Assembly (NCBI GenBank): GCA_030823955.1
Contig: JAVBYO010000034.1
Span: 1-56,190 of the forward strand
Direction: 5' to 3'
Length of the DNA: 56,190 bases
Source: Gallionellaceae bacterium
GTDB taxonomy: Bacteria > Pseudomonadota > Gammaproteobacteria > Burkholderiales > Gallionellaceae
Each line of letters begins with the position of its first letter. The stretch's first letter is position 1. This document shows positions 10,907 to 20,197 of the stretch, in pieces. Both the position numbers and the translations under genes were made by a program. The notes under the pieces were generated by a model. That model worked only from the letters and a program-made list of their open reading frames with translations, was not told the origin of the DNA and ran no database searches.

Positions 10907-12196
10907 ATGACGATGCAAAAGAATAAAAAACCACAGGGTTATCCTGTTCTTATCATCGGAGCGGGGCGCGGCGGGTCGGCACTGCTCGAGATGTTTCAGG
11001 AGGACAATCTGGTCGAAGTGCTGGCCATCGTCGATCCCAATGCCGATGCACCCGGCATCAAACTGGCGCAAAGCCACGGCATCCCAACCTATACGGATGC
11101 TTCTGAGGCACTGCGGGCCTGTAAAGATTATCCGGACTGTATCGTTTATAACCTCTCACATAACGACGATATCGCGCTTGAGGTCAGCAAGGTGTTCGGT
11201 GAACACAAGCGGGTAGCGAGTGGTTCCGAGGTGCTGCTGTTCTGGCAGATGGTGACCAATCTGAAACAGATGAAGGTGGAGTTGGAGAAGAGCCAAAGCC
11301 AGCTGCAAGCCATCATCCATAACGCGATGGACGGCATCATCACCATCAACGAGGGCGGCGAGATACAGGGATTCAATCCCGCTGCCGAACAGGTGTTCGG
11401 CTATTCGCAGCAGGAGGTCATCGGCAAGAACCTGAAGATGCTGATGCCGGAGCCGGTGCGAAGTGAACATGACGGTTATCTGGCGCGTTACCGGGAGACG
11501 GGGAAAGCTACAATATTGGGAGTGTGCGGGCGCGAAGTGACCGCCATCCGCAAGAACGGCGAACAATTTCCCATGGAGTTGTCGGCATCGGAGATGGTGT
11601 TGGCCGGGCAGCGTTATTACGTCGGCATCGTGCGTGATATCACCGAGCGCAAACGTGCCGAGGAAAAGATCGCGCATCTGGCACATTACGACCTGTTGAC
11701 CGATCTGCCGAACCGGGCGTTGTTTCAGGATAGTCTGCTGCATGCGCTTGCGCTGTCCAAGCGCAAGGCGTACAGGACCGCTGTACTTTTCCTCGATCTG
11801 GATGGTTTTAAGAAAGTCAACGACACGCTGGGGCATGATGCGGGTGACCAGTTGTTGCAAGAGGTCTCGCAGAGACTGAAAGACACGATCCGGGGTTCGG
11901 ATACTGTGGCGCGAGTGGGCGGGGACGAATTCATCTTCGTACTGAACGAGATCGGTTCGGATGAGAATGCGGCTTTTGCGGCGACCAAGATCATCGTCGC
12001 ACTATCGCGTCCCTTCGAGTTGAAAGGTCAGCACTGCCAAGTAGGCGGGAGTATCGGTATCTCCATCTATCCGGACGCCTCGGAGGATTCCGAGGTGCTT
12101 ATCAAGCAGGCCGACGACGCGATGTACCTAGCCAAACAGAGCGGCAAGAACACCTATCGCTTCTATCGCGACGTTCCGGCGCGGGACGCGCAGTAG
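10907..12196 (+). CDS. Rossmann-PAS-GGDEF diguanylate cyclase
   Basis: A predicted c-di-GMP synthase, 429 residues, soluble. Residues about 13-120 form a Rossmann-like nucleotide-binding domain starting VLIIGAGRGGSALLEMF, similar to NAD(P)-binding domains of homoserine/aspartate dehydrogenases. A short helix linker leads to a PAS domain (about 130-248, ending VRDITERKRAEEKI), then a GGDEF domain. The catalytic GGDEF is intact at 338-342 and an RGSD inhibitory-site motif sits five residues upstream at 329-332, so both activity and product feedback are expected. No EAL domain. The N-terminal domain suggests cofactor or redox sensing, which is inference. It is preceded by 118 bases without a convincing promoter. 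Confidence 0.9.
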   Translation: MTMQKNKKPQGYPVLIIGAGRGGSALLEMFQEDNLVEVLAIVDPNADAPGIKLAQSHGIPTYTDASEALRACKDYPDCIVYNLSHNDDIALEVSKVFGEHKRVASGSEVLLFWQMVTNLKQMKVELEKSQSQLQAIIHNAMDGIITINEGGEIQGFNPAAEQVFGYSQQEVIGKNLKMLMPEPVRSEHDGYLARYRETGKATILGVCGREVTAIRKNGEQFPMELSASEMVLAGQRYYVGIVRDITERKRAEEKIAHLAHYDLLTDLPNRALFQDSLLHALALSKRKAYRTAVLFLDLDGFKKVNDTLGHDAGDQLLQEVSQRLKDTIRGSDTVARVGGDEFIFVLNEIGSDENAAFAATKIIVALSRPFELKGQHCQVGGSIGISIYPDASEDSEVLIKQADDAMYLAKQSGKNTYRFYRDVPARDAQ

Positions 12197-12221
12197 GGCT
12201 GGCCGTTTCCGGTGGCAGGGA

Positions 12222-12641
12222 TCAGCCGCGCGTGTTGGATTGGATATCGAACTGTCCGAGCTCTACCCGTGGCGCAGGTAGCCAGCCGGGTTTGCGGTGT
12301 TCCGCGACAACATTGGTGAAGATCCCGCCGCGTACGTAGAACTTGGCTGTGAGGCGCATGAAGCGCGGCCGTGTGGCAGCGGCCAGATCGTCCAGGATGC
12401 GGTTGGTGACATCTTCATGGAAGTGCCCCTCGTCGCGGAACGACCACATATACAGCTTGAGGCTCTTCAGTTCGACGCACTGTTCGTCGGCGATGTAATC
12501 CAGGATCAGTGTGGCGAAGTCGGGCTGACCGGTCTTCGGGCACAGGCAGGTGAACTCCGGTATCTCCATGTGGATATGGTAGTCGCGCCCGGGATGGGGA
12601 TTGGGGAAGGTCTCCAGTGTCTTGTTGGGTTGTGTACTCAT
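12222..12641 (-). CDS. queF: NADPH-dependent 7-cyano-7-deazaguanine reductase QueF (type I)
   Basis: Reduces preQ0 to preQ1 for queuosine tRNA modification. It is 139 residues, the compact unimodular type. [14 protein letters not shown] carries the nucleophilic cysteine, and the QueF motif region [20 protein letters not shown] is present, as is the C-terminal RGGIFTNV. Single gene, divergent from smc with overlapping promoters. Confidence 0.94.
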   Translation of the reverse strand: MSTQPNKTLETFPNPHPGRDYHIHMEIPEFTCLCPKTGQPDFATLILDYIADEQCVELKSLKLYMWSFRDEGHFHEDVTNRILDDLAAATRPRFMRLTAKFYVRGGIFTNVVAEHRKPGWLPAPRVELGQFDIQSNTRG

Positions 12642-12642
12642 T

Positions 12643-12684
12643 TTGTTACGTTGCCCGGCTTAGGTTAGAATGGCGCGCATTATA
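12643..12684. promoter_or_regulatory. Overlapping divergent promoters for smc (+) and queF (-)
   Basis: Plus strand: TTGTTA (12643-12648), 17 bases, TAGAAT (12666-12671), 41 bases before the smc start. Minus strand: TATAAT read from 12684 to 12679, with no clear -35. Both share the GGCGCGC block between them. Confidence 0.55.
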
Positions 12685-12712
12685 TCGTTAGCCTGAGTCA
12701 GCTCGGATCAAA

Positions 12713-15700
12713 TTGCGTCTATCCCATATCAAGCTTGCTGGATTCAAATCCTTTGTCGATCCCACGCACATCGCGCTGCCCGGACAGCTTGTGGGCGTCG
12801 TCGGCCCGAACGGTTGCGGCAAGTCCAATGTCATCGACGCGTTGCGCTGGGTGCTGGGCGAGTCGCGTGCCTCCGCGTTGCGCGGCGAATCGATGCAGGA
12901 TGTCATCTTCAACGGTTCCGGCAACCGCAAGCCGGTGGCGCGTGCCAGTGTCGAGCTGATCTTTGACAATTCTTTGGGCAAGGCGGCCGGACAGTGGTCC
13001 AGTTATGCCGAGATATCCATCAAGCGCGTGTTGCAGCGCGACGGCGACTCCAGTTATTTCATCAACAACCAGCACGTACGACGCAAAGACGTCACCGATA
13101 TCTTCCTCGGGACGGGCTTGGGGGCACGCGCCTACGCCATCATCGAACAGGGCATGATCTCGCGCATCATCGAGGCTAAGCCGGAAGAGTTGAGAGTGTT
13201 CCTCGAAGAAGCCGCCGGGGTATCCAAATACCGCGACCGCCGCCGCGAGACCGAACTGCGTCTGGGCGATACCCGTGACAATCTGTTGCGTGTCTCCGAC
13301 ATTCTGCAGGAGCTCGATAAACAGCTGGTGCATCTGGGCGAACAGGCCGAGGTGGCGAAACGTTACCGGGATATGGAGTCCGGCCGCGAGCAGGCCCAAC
13401 GCCTGTTGTGGCTGGTCAACAAACAGGAGGCCGAGGCGCGCAGGGGACGTTTGGCGCAACAAGTCGAAAAGACCAAGAACGAACTGGAAGCCGAGATCGC
13501 CAAGCTGCGCGAGGTCGAGAATGGCCTGGAAGGGGCGCGTAGCGAACATTTCGCACTGGCGGACACACTGCATGCCAGACAGGGAGATCTGTATGCCACC
13601 AATGCGGAAGTGTCGCGTCTGGAACAGCAGATCGCGTTCCTGAACGAACAGCGCAACCGTATGGCGCAGCAGATCACCAACGGCGAGCGCCAGATCGAGC
13701 AGCAGCGCGGCCAGTTGCAGGGCTTGCAATCACTGCTGGCGCATTGGCAACAACAGCAGCAGGAGGCGGCGGTGCGCGTGGAGATCTGCGAGAGCCATGC
13801 TGAGACCGAGGCGCAGAAGTTGCCGCGCATGGAAGACGGCGCACGTGCGGCGCAGGAACAGCACAACAGCGTGCAGCGCGAACAGTTGCTGGCGCAGCAG
13901 CAATTGCAGCTGGCCGAGACACAGCGCGGCCATGTGCAAAGCAATCTGCAACAGTTGGGCGGGCGCAGATCCAAGCTGATGCTGGAGCAGGACAATCTGC
14001 CGCAACCGAATAACGAGGTGCTGCAACAGGTGCAGGAGCAGGTCGCGGAAGTGCAGCAGGAGTTCGAGGCGCAGCAGGAGATGCTGGCGCAACTACAGGA
14101 ACAATTGCCTTTGGCCGACGCTGAGCGGCGCACTAAACGTGCCGCCGCACAGGATGCCGAACGCCAAGCGGGGCAGGTGGAGGCGCGCTTGGCCGCACTC
14201 GGGCAGTTGCAGAGCAAGCTGGATAACGACAAGGATCTTTCCGCTTGGTTGGCGACGCATCAATTGGAGCATGCGCCGCGTCTGTGGCAGGCGGTGCGTA
14301 TCGAGCAGGGCTGGGAAGATGCGCTGGAGGCGGTATTGCGCGAGCGTTTGAACGCACTGGCCTTGTCCAGTCTGGAGGAGACCGCCAATTGGCGCGATGT
14401 ACCTCCGGCCAAACTGGCGGTCTTCGCTGCCAACGGTGCGCGGAGTGCCGCTGCACCAGCCCATGCCGGGCTGACGCCATTGGTCGACTATGTGCGTTGC
14501 GAGGATGCGCAGGCGCTGCCGGTAGTGCAAGACTGGCTGTCCGGGGTGTATGCCGTGGCTGATCTGCCGCAGGCTTTGGCTCTGCGTGCAGAACTGCCGC
14601 CGGGGGCATGGCTGGTGACCGCACAGGGGCATCTGGTCGGTGCACACAGCGTGTTGTTCCATGCCCCGGATAGCCAATTGCACGGAGTATTGGCCCGTCA
14701 GCGCGAGATCGAGGGGCTGCAACTTGAAGCAGAGCAACAGCTGGCCGCCTTGGAACAGAGCAAGCAACTGGTGTTGCAGGCGGAAGAGGCATACCGGAGC
14801 ATCGAAAACCGTATCGGTCCGCTGCGGGGGTCGGTCAACGATCTACAGCAGAAGCAACATGCCATGCAGATGCAGATACTCAAGTTGACCCAGGCCAACG
14901 AGCGCACTTATGAGCGGCGCATGCAGATCTCGCAGGAGTTGCGGGAGTTGGCGGACCGTTCCAACGAAGAGCAGCGCCAGCTGGAGGAGATCGCCGAGCG
15001 CATCCTGATGTTGCGTGAAGACATGGCGACACATCAGGAGATCGCCGAGCAGGCCAGGCAGCATGCTTATACCCAGGATGTGCAGTTGCGCGAGCAGCGT
15101 GAACGTGCGCAAAAGGCGCAGCATGAATTGCAGGAGGCCCGCTTTTTTGCCAAGACCTGTGTCGACAAGATCGGAGACCTGGATCACAACATCAAACACA
15201 GCGTCACGACGCTGACCCAGTTGGAGCTGGCCTTGGCTCATACCCGCCACGAATTGGCCAATATGGCCGACGATGTGAACCAGCAGCAATTGCAAACGGT
15301 GTTGCAGCAGCGTCAGGTGCATGAGCAGGCTTTGGCCGAGGCGCGCAACGTGCTGGAACATGCAACACTGACGCTGAACAGGCTGGAGCAGGAGCGCATG
15401 TCGTGCGAGCAGAGGCTCAATCCCTTGCGCGAAAAGGTGAACGAGATCACCCTCAAAGAGCAGGAGGCGCGGCTACAGTTCGAACAATGGGCGGAGCAGT
15501 TGCAGGGGGTGGACGAGACGCCGCTGTTGGCTCATCTGGAAGCCAACCCGGCCAGACCGGCGGTGCTGCAATCCGAGCTGAGCCGCTTGAGCGAAGGGAT
15601 CGCCGCGCTCGGTGCGGTGAACTTGGCCGCGCTGGAAGAGTTGCAGGCGGCACAGGAGCGCAAGGCTTATCTGGATGCGCAGGCCAAGGATCTGAACGAG

Positions 15701-16237
15701 GCGATGGAGACGCTGGAGGCGGCGATACGCCGCATCGACAAAGAGTCGCGCGACCTGTTGATGGGTACCTACGATGAAGTGAACCGCCATCTGGCCGAGC
15801 TGTTCCCGGTGTTGTTCGGTGGCGGTGATGCGCGTCTGGTGCTGACCGGTGAGGAGATCCTCGACAGCGGTGTACAGGTGATGGCGCATCCTCCGGGCAA
15901 AAAGAACTCTTCCATCCATCTGCTCTCCGGCGGCGAAAAGGCGCTCACCGCCATCGCGCTGGTGTTCTCCCTGTTCCAGCTCAATCCGGCACCGTTCTGT
16001 CTGCTCGACGAAGTGGATGCGCCGCTGGATGACACCAATACCGAACGCCTGTGTAATCTGGTCAAGAAGATGGCGGTGCATACCCAGTTCGTGTTCATCA
16101 GCCACAACAAGATCGCCATGGAGATGGCGCAGCAACTGATCGGTGTGACCATGCAGGAGCGCGGGGTATCCAAGGTGGTATCGGTGGATATCGAAGAAGC
16201 ACTGCGTATGCGCGACGAGAGCGTGTTGCCGGCTTAA
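12713..16237 (+). CDS. smc: Chromosome partition/condensin protein SMC
   Basis: The condensin ATPase that organises and segregates the chromosome. It is 1174 residues, with the full architecture: N-terminal ATPase half with Walker A GPNGCGKSN at 31-39, first long coiled coil (about 165-500), hinge (about 510-665), second coiled coil, and C-terminal half with the ABC signature LLSGGEKAL near 1070 and Walker B FCLLDEVDAP near 1095. The start is TTG 12713, because the next residues RLSHIKLAGFKSF are the universal SMC N-terminus. No zipA or ligA follows, unlike many betaproteobacteria; the next gene is on the opposite strand. Confidence 0.97.
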   Translation: MRLSHIKLAGFKSFVDPTHIALPGQLVGVVGPNGCGKSNVIDALRWVLGESRASALRGESMQDVIFNGSGNRKPVARASVELIFDNSLGKAAGQWSSYAEISIKRVLQRDGDSSYFINNQHVRRKDVTDIFLGTGLGARAYAIIEQGMISRIIEAKPEELRVFLEEAAGVSKYRDRRRETELRLGDTRDNLLRVSDILQELDKQLVHLGEQAEVAKRYRDMESGREQAQRLLWLVNKQEAEARRGRLAQQVEKTKNELEAEIAKLREVENGLEGARSEHFALADTLHARQGDLYATNAEVSRLEQQIAFLNEQRNRMAQQITNGERQIEQQRGQLQGLQSLLAHWQQQQQEAAVRVEICESHAETEAQKLPRMEDGARAAQEQHNSVQREQLLAQQQLQLAETQRGHVQSNLQQLGGRRSKLMLEQDNLPQPNNEVLQQVQEQVAEVQQEFEAQQEMLAQLQEQLPLADAERRTKRAAAQDAERQAGQVEARLAALGQLQSKLDNDKDLSAWLATHQLEHAPRLWQAVRIEQGWEDALEAVLRERLNALALSSLEETANWRDVPPAKLAVFAANGARSAAAPAHAGLTPLVDYVRCEDAQALPVVQDWLSGVYAVADLPQALALRAELPPGAWLVTAQGHLVGAHSVLFHAPDSQLHGVLARQREIEGLQLEAEQQLAALEQSKQLVLQAEEAYRSIENRIGPLRGSVNDLQQKQHAMQMQILKLTQANERTYERRMQISQELRELADRSNEEQRQLEEIAERILMLREDMATHQEIAEQARQHAYTQDVQLREQRERAQKAQHELQEARFFAKTCVDKIGDLDHNIKHSVTTLTQLELALAHTRHELANMADDVNQQQLQTVLQQRQVHEQALAEARNVLEHATLTLNRLEQERMSCEQRLNPLREKVNEITLKEQEARLQFEQWAEQLQGVDETPLLAHLEANPARPAVLQSELSRLSEGIAALGAVNLAALEELQAAQERKAYLDAQAKDLNEAMETLEAAIRRIDKESRDLLMGTYDEVNRHLAELFPVLFGGGDARLVLTGEEILDSGVQVMAHPPGKKNSSIHLLSGGEKALTAIALVFSLFQLNPAPFCLLDEVDAPLDDTNTERLCNLVKKMAVHTQFVFISHNKIAMEMAQQLIGVTMQERGVSKVVSVDIEEALRMRDESVLPA

Positions 16238-16271
16238 CAACAAATGCGGCAGGCCGGCTCCCCTTGGCCGG

Positions 16272-16838
16272 TCAGAACAGGTCGATGTCGCTGCCTTTGT
16301 CCTTCATCTCGCTCATGAACAATTCCAATGCCTGTGCGACCGGCATACCTTTCATCACGGACTCGAACATCGCCTTTTCTTCCACCGTGGTGTATTTGGA
16401 ACGGATCTTTTCCTGCAAGACCACCCACTCTGACGGGTTGTAGATGCGGCGTTGGTCGCCGACCAGATCGGTGAGTGTCGCCAGGCTGTGGATGACATGC
16501 GACAGGCGCTGGGACATCTTGTCATAGAATTGGAACGCGATGATCGACTGCATCACCATGCCGGTGACATGTTCCGCAGCCCCGGACATCTCGCGTTTGG
16601 TCGCACCGATCTCGCCCTCGTCCGGCAGCGTGGACAAGCGCTCGTTGATCATGCCCATATAACCCGCCATGGTGGTGAAACTGTCCGTCAATACATCGAT
16701 GGAGGTATTGCTGTCGGTCATTGCGGCTTCGATCTGGGCGGTGGCCAGTTCCAGCATCAGCATGGTTTCCCGTACTTGGCTCCAGGCCAGATCGGGCATG
16801 TGTGCATGTGTGCCGCCGGCGGTGATCTTTTCTGACAT
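16272..16838 (-). CDS. Small helical protein with CheZ-like D-x3-Q motif
   Basis: A 188-residue, predicted all-alpha cytoplasmic protein that I do not recognise as a named family. The segment IIAFQFYDKMSQRLSHVIHS resembles the catalytic helix of CheZ-type phosphatases, with Asp and Gln in D-x3-Q spacing, and the C-terminal tail ending DIDLF resembles the response-regulator-binding tail of CheZ. These similarities suggest, but do not prove, a phosphatase for a CheY-like receiver. It has a start ATG at 16838, stands alone, and converges with smc. No che genes are in the window. Confidence 0.55.
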   Translation of the reverse strand: MSEKITAGGTHAHMPDLAWSQVRETMLMLELATAQIEAAMTDSNTSIDVLTDSFTTMAGYMGMINERLSTLPDEGEIGATKREMSGAAEHVTGMVMQSIIAFQFYDKMSQRLSHVIHSLATLTDLVGDQRRIYNPSEWVVLQEKIRSKYTTVEEKAMFESVMKGMPVAQALELFMSEMKDKGSDIDLF

Positions 16839-17014
16839 CGTTCTTCTCCCGATAAGCGTTTTTTTCGGTCATTGTAAAGGATGGCGAACGGAGCGATGAT
16901 CTTTTTCCAAGGTCGGCTATGGTGCCGGGGGGCTACTGTCGGCAGTCCCTCGCGCACGGAGTATCTATGCTAGGATTCCGCCAAAATGCTGGGTTTGTTA
17001 AGGAGAGGAACAAG

Positions 17015-18514
17015 ATGCGGTATCCGATATTGCTGGTTATTGTGACGCTATCCGCGACTGCGGCTTGGGCTAACGAACTTCCTGCGCCAGAAAAGACGGA
17101 AGTATCTGCGGCAAACACGGATGCGGCGCAGGTCGACGCGCCGGCTGTCGATACCCCTCAGCCTGATTCGGAAGTCGCCACACCGGTAGCGGAGGTATCC
17201 CCAGCCAAGCCGGATTGCCCCCCGCCGCCTCCGCCGCCGCCTGAAACGGACGCGGATATATTGAACAAGGTGCGGGGCCAAATCGCCCTGCAAAAGATAG
17301 AGTCCTTCCGTGCGGTAGTGAAAGACACCTCGCGCAACAGCGGTTTCTTCAGCAGCCTGTTTACGACCACGGTCTATCCGGTCGATTTGGATCTGTTACT
17401 GAACATGGATCACTTCATCATCAGACATCCGGATTTGCCGGAGACGGCAGAGGTGTTTTATCTCAAGGCTCAGGTGCATCGTCGTATGGAGGCATATCCG
17501 GCCGCGGCTGTGGATCTGCTGATGTTGTTGGCGGCTTATCCCGACTCGGTCTGGCATAACGAGGCGAACAAGCAGTTGAAGGAGTTGGCCGCTGACCAAT
17601 TGAAGAAACAGGCCGGCACCATCAAAGACTTGACCCAAAAAGCCAGGGCGGTGCAGGGCGAACGTGACCAACGACTGGCGGCTTACCTCGCGGATGTCGG
17701 CAAGACCGTCAACGAGCCGGTTTTTGCTCCGGCATTGATTGCCGAAAGCGCCTTGTTCCTGATGAGTAACCGCAATTTTCTTGATGAGGATGTGATCGAG
17801 CACGCCCTTGCCAAGCAGGCCGCATTGACAGATGACCAGATCGCCATCGCACATTTCAACAAGTTGCTGCTGTTCTATCCGGACAGTCCTTTGCGTCCCG
17901 ACAGTCTGTTGTCGCTGGCTAACGTGCAGCGCAAGGGGCTGAAACAATTTGACCGTGCGGGCAAGACCTATGCCCAATTGATCGAGCAGTATCCCGCTTC
18001 GCCCGAAGCGAAGTCCGGACATCTCGCGCTGGCCAAGATGTATGAAGAGGAGGTATTCAATTATCCCAATGCGCTTAAGGCCTACGATGCCATCGTCGCC
18101 AAATACAATGACGATCCTATCGTGTTGCTCAGCCTGCGTGCGATGGCGCAGATCTATCAGAGCCGGGTCAGTCAGCCGGCCAAAGCGGTTGAACGCCATA
18201 TCAGGATATCGGAGACATTCAAAGGCAAGGATGCCCTGGATGCACTTAATACTGCCGAAGGGATCGCGGTCTTCACGCTCAGGGATTGGAAAACAGCGAT
18301 GGAGATCAACGACCGTATCATCGCACTGACGCCGGGCAGCAATGATGCGATTAAGGCGTTATTCGCCAATGCGGATATCACGGATGCAAACCTGAAAGAC
18401 AAGGAACAGGCGAAGAAGCGTTATGCCGAAGTGATCACTAAACATCCGGATCATGCTTTGGCCAAAGAGGCCCAGAAGCGCATCACCGCGATGGAGAGTA
18501 AAAAAGCCGATTGA
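17015..18514 (+). CDS. Secreted/periplasmic tetratricopeptide-repeat protein with polyproline tract
   Basis: A 499-residue protein with a signal peptide (MRYPILLVIVTLSATAAWA, cleavage near 19). The start ATG 17015 is preceded by AGGAGAGG. A low-complexity acidic/Pro segment (20-67) and a run of eight prolines (69-76) precede a helical body with repeated TPR-like units (VFYLKAQVHRRMEAYPAAA, HFNKLLLFYPDSPLRPDS, and YAEVITKHPDHALAKEAQ near the end). Such proteins commonly act as periplasmic scaffolds for envelope or outer-membrane complexes; the specific role is unknown. It ends 114 bases before guaB. Confidence 0.8.
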   Translation: MRYPILLVIVTLSATAAWANELPAPEKTEVSAANTDAAQVDAPAVDTPQPDSEVATPVAEVSPAKPDCPPPPPPPPETDADILNKVRGQIALQKIESFRAVVKDTSRNSGFFSSLFTTTVYPVDLDLLLNMDHFIIRHPDLPETAEVFYLKAQVHRRMEAYPAAAVDLLMLLAAYPDSVWHNEANKQLKELAADQLKKQAGTIKDLTQKARAVQGERDQRLAAYLADVGKTVNEPVFAPALIAESALFLMSNRNFLDEDVIEHALAKQAALTDDQIAIAHFNKLLLFYPDSPLRPDSLLSLANVQRKGLKQFDRAGKTYAQLIEQYPASPEAKSGHLALAKMYEEEVFNYPNALKAYDAIVAKYNDDPIVLLSLRAMAQIYQSRVSQPAKAVERHIRISETFKGKDALDALNTAEGIAVFTLRDWKTAMEINDRIIALTPGSNDAIKALFANADITDANLKDKEQAKKRYAEVITKHPDHALAKEAQKRITAMESKKAD

Positions 18515-18594
18515 GTGGCGAGGGGCGGGCACAGGCCCGCGTCGGATGTCGCAGCTTCCGGTCGTTGAAGCGGAAGTGGCAGGGGGCATTCTTT

Positions 18595-18603
18595 TGATAT
18601 AAT
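18595..18603 (+). promoter_or_regulatory. Extended -10 promoter of guaB
   Basis: TGATATAAT (TG at 18595-18596, TATAAT 18598-18603) followed by GCGCGC, 26 bases before the guaB ATG. No good -35 is seen at 17 bases, which is consistent with an extended -10 element. Confidence 0.65.
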
Positions 18604-18628
18604 GCGCGCTTTGCAGAGGACAGATTTC

Positions 18629-20089
18629 ATGCGCATCATTCAAAAAGCACTTACCTTCGACGATGTATTGCTGGTTCCGGCTCATTCCAACGTGTTGCCG
18701 CGTGATGTGAGTCTGCGTACACAACTTACCCGCAATATCGCGCTGAACATCCCTTTGTTGTCGGCTGCGATGGATACGGTGACAGAATCCCGCTTGGCGA
18801 TTGCGCTGGCGCAGGAAGGTGGCATCGGTATCGTACACAAAAACATGAGTTCGCAAGCCCAGGCTGGCGAGGTCGCCAAGGTGAAACGTTTCGAGAGCGG
18901 TGTGGTGAAAGACCCGGTCACGGTCTCGCCCGAGATGACGGTGCGTGAAGTTCTCAATCTGACGCGCAAATTCAAGATATCCGGTTTGCCGGTGGTGCAG
19001 GGGGCCCAATTGGTCGGCATCGTGACCAATCGCGACCTGCGTTTTGAGACTCGTCTGGACCAGCCGGTGCGTGCCATCATGACCCCGCGCGAACGCCTCA
19101 TCACCGTCAAAGAGAATGCACAACTGGACGAGGCGCGCAGCCTGATGCATGAACACCGCATCGAACGTGTGCTGGTGGTGAATGATGCGTTCGAGTTGCG
19201 CGGACTGATGACGGTGAAAGACATCCTGAAATCCACCGAACATCCCAATGCCTGCAAGGATGAACAGGGCCGTCTGCGCGTCGGTGCGGCGGTCGGGGTG
19301 GGTGAGGGTACGGATGAGCGCGTCACGCTGCTGGCCGAAGCCGGTGTGGATGTGATCGTGGTCGATACGGCGCACGGTCATTCACAGGGCGTGCTGGATC
19401 GTGTGAAGTGGGTCAAGAAGAATTTTCCCAAGATAGAAGTGATCGGCGGCAACATCGCCACCGGTGCGGCAGCTCGTGCGCTGATCGATCACGGTGCCGA
19501 TGGGGTCAAGGTCGGTATCGGCCCAGGCTCGATCTGTACCACACGTATCGTGGCCGGTGTCGGTGTGCCGCAGATCTCCGCGATCCAGAACGTGGCCGAG
19601 GCTCTGCGCGGAACCGGTGTGCCGTTGATCGCCGACGGCGGCGTGCGTTTCTCCGGTGATATCTCCAAGGCCATCGCTGCCGGGGCGCATGTGGTGATGT
19701 TGGGTGGCTTGTTCGCCGGTACGGAAGAAGCACCGGGCGAGATCGAACTGTTCCAGGGGCGTTCCTATAAATCCTACCGCGGTATGGGTAGCCTGGGGGC
19801 GATGCAGCAGGGCAGTAGCGACCGTTACTTCCAGGACAACGAAGGCAACCAGGATAAGCTGGTGCCCGAAGGTGTGGAGGGCCGTGTGCCGTACAAGGGC
19901 AGCGTGCTGGCGGTGATCCATCAACTGATGGGCGGTCTGCGTGCCAGCATGGGTTACCTCGGCTGCGAGAGCATCGCGGCAGTCCATGAGCGCGCGGAAT
20001 TCGTGCAGATCACCGCTGCCGGGATCCGCGAATCTCATGTGCATGATGTGCAGATCACCAAAGAAGCGCCTAACTACCATATCGACTAA
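18629..20089 (+). CDS. guaB: Inosine-5'-monophosphate dehydrogenase GuaB
   Basis: The NAD-dependent IMP to XMP step, first committed to GMP. It is 486 residues from ATG 18629 ([15 protein letters not shown]), preceded by an AGAGGA ribosome site; an earlier in-frame ATG at 18602 overlaps the promoter and is rejected. The TIM barrel is interrupted by two CBS domains (about 90-205). The catalytic cysteine loop is [17 protein letters not shown], with the mobile-flap region [20 protein letters not shown]. It is followed by a repeat element and then guaA. Confidence 0.97.
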   Translation: MRIIQKALTFDDVLLVPAHSNVLPRDVSLRTQLTRNIALNIPLLSAAMDTVTESRLAIALAQEGGIGIVHKNMSSQAQAGEVAKVKRFESGVVKDPVTVSPEMTVREVLNLTRKFKISGLPVVQGAQLVGIVTNRDLRFETRLDQPVRAIMTPRERLITVKENAQLDEARSLMHEHRIERVLVVNDAFELRGLMTVKDILKSTEHPNACKDEQGRLRVGAAVGVGEGTDERVTLLAEAGVDVIVVDTAHGHSQGVLDRVKWVKKNFPKIEVIGGNIATGAAARALIDHGADGVKVGIGPGSICTTRIVAGVGVPQISAIQNVAEALRGTGVPLIADGGVRFSGDISKAIAAGAHVVMLGGLFAGTEEAPGEIELFQGRSYKSYRGMGSLGAMQQGSSDRYFQDNEGNQDKLVPEGVEGRVPYKGSVLAVIHQLMGGLRASMGYLGCESIAAVHERAEFVQITAAGIRESHVHDVQITKEAPNYHID

Positions 20090-20095
20090 CTGCGG

Positions 20096-20184
20096 GAAGG
20101 GAAAGGGGGGAAGAGGGAAGGGTAAAACCGGAGCCGCTTGTCCCTTGAGCGCCGCAGGCGCGTTCTCTTCTCCCTTTACCCTTC
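20096..20184. repeat. Inverted-repeat element between guaB and guaA
   Basis: Arms at 20096-20117 (GAAGGGAAAGGGGGGAAGAG..) and 20163-20184 (TTCTCTTCTCCCTTTACCCT..) pair with one unpaired base; the loop contains GCGCCGCAGGCGC. It fills nearly the whole guaB-guaA gap and ends 14 bases before the guaA start. It could act as an attenuating or stabilising hairpin; no T-run follows. Confidence 0.7.
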
Positions 20185-20197
20185 TCAGGTTCTAACC

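Noticed and set aside
16919-17014. Longer N-terminus for the TPR protein
   Set aside because: It would precede a clear signal peptide; the AGGAGAGG site belongs to ATG 17015.
18602-18628. Nine-codon longer GuaB start
   Set aside because: It overlaps the TATAAT promoter box and lacks a ribosome site.
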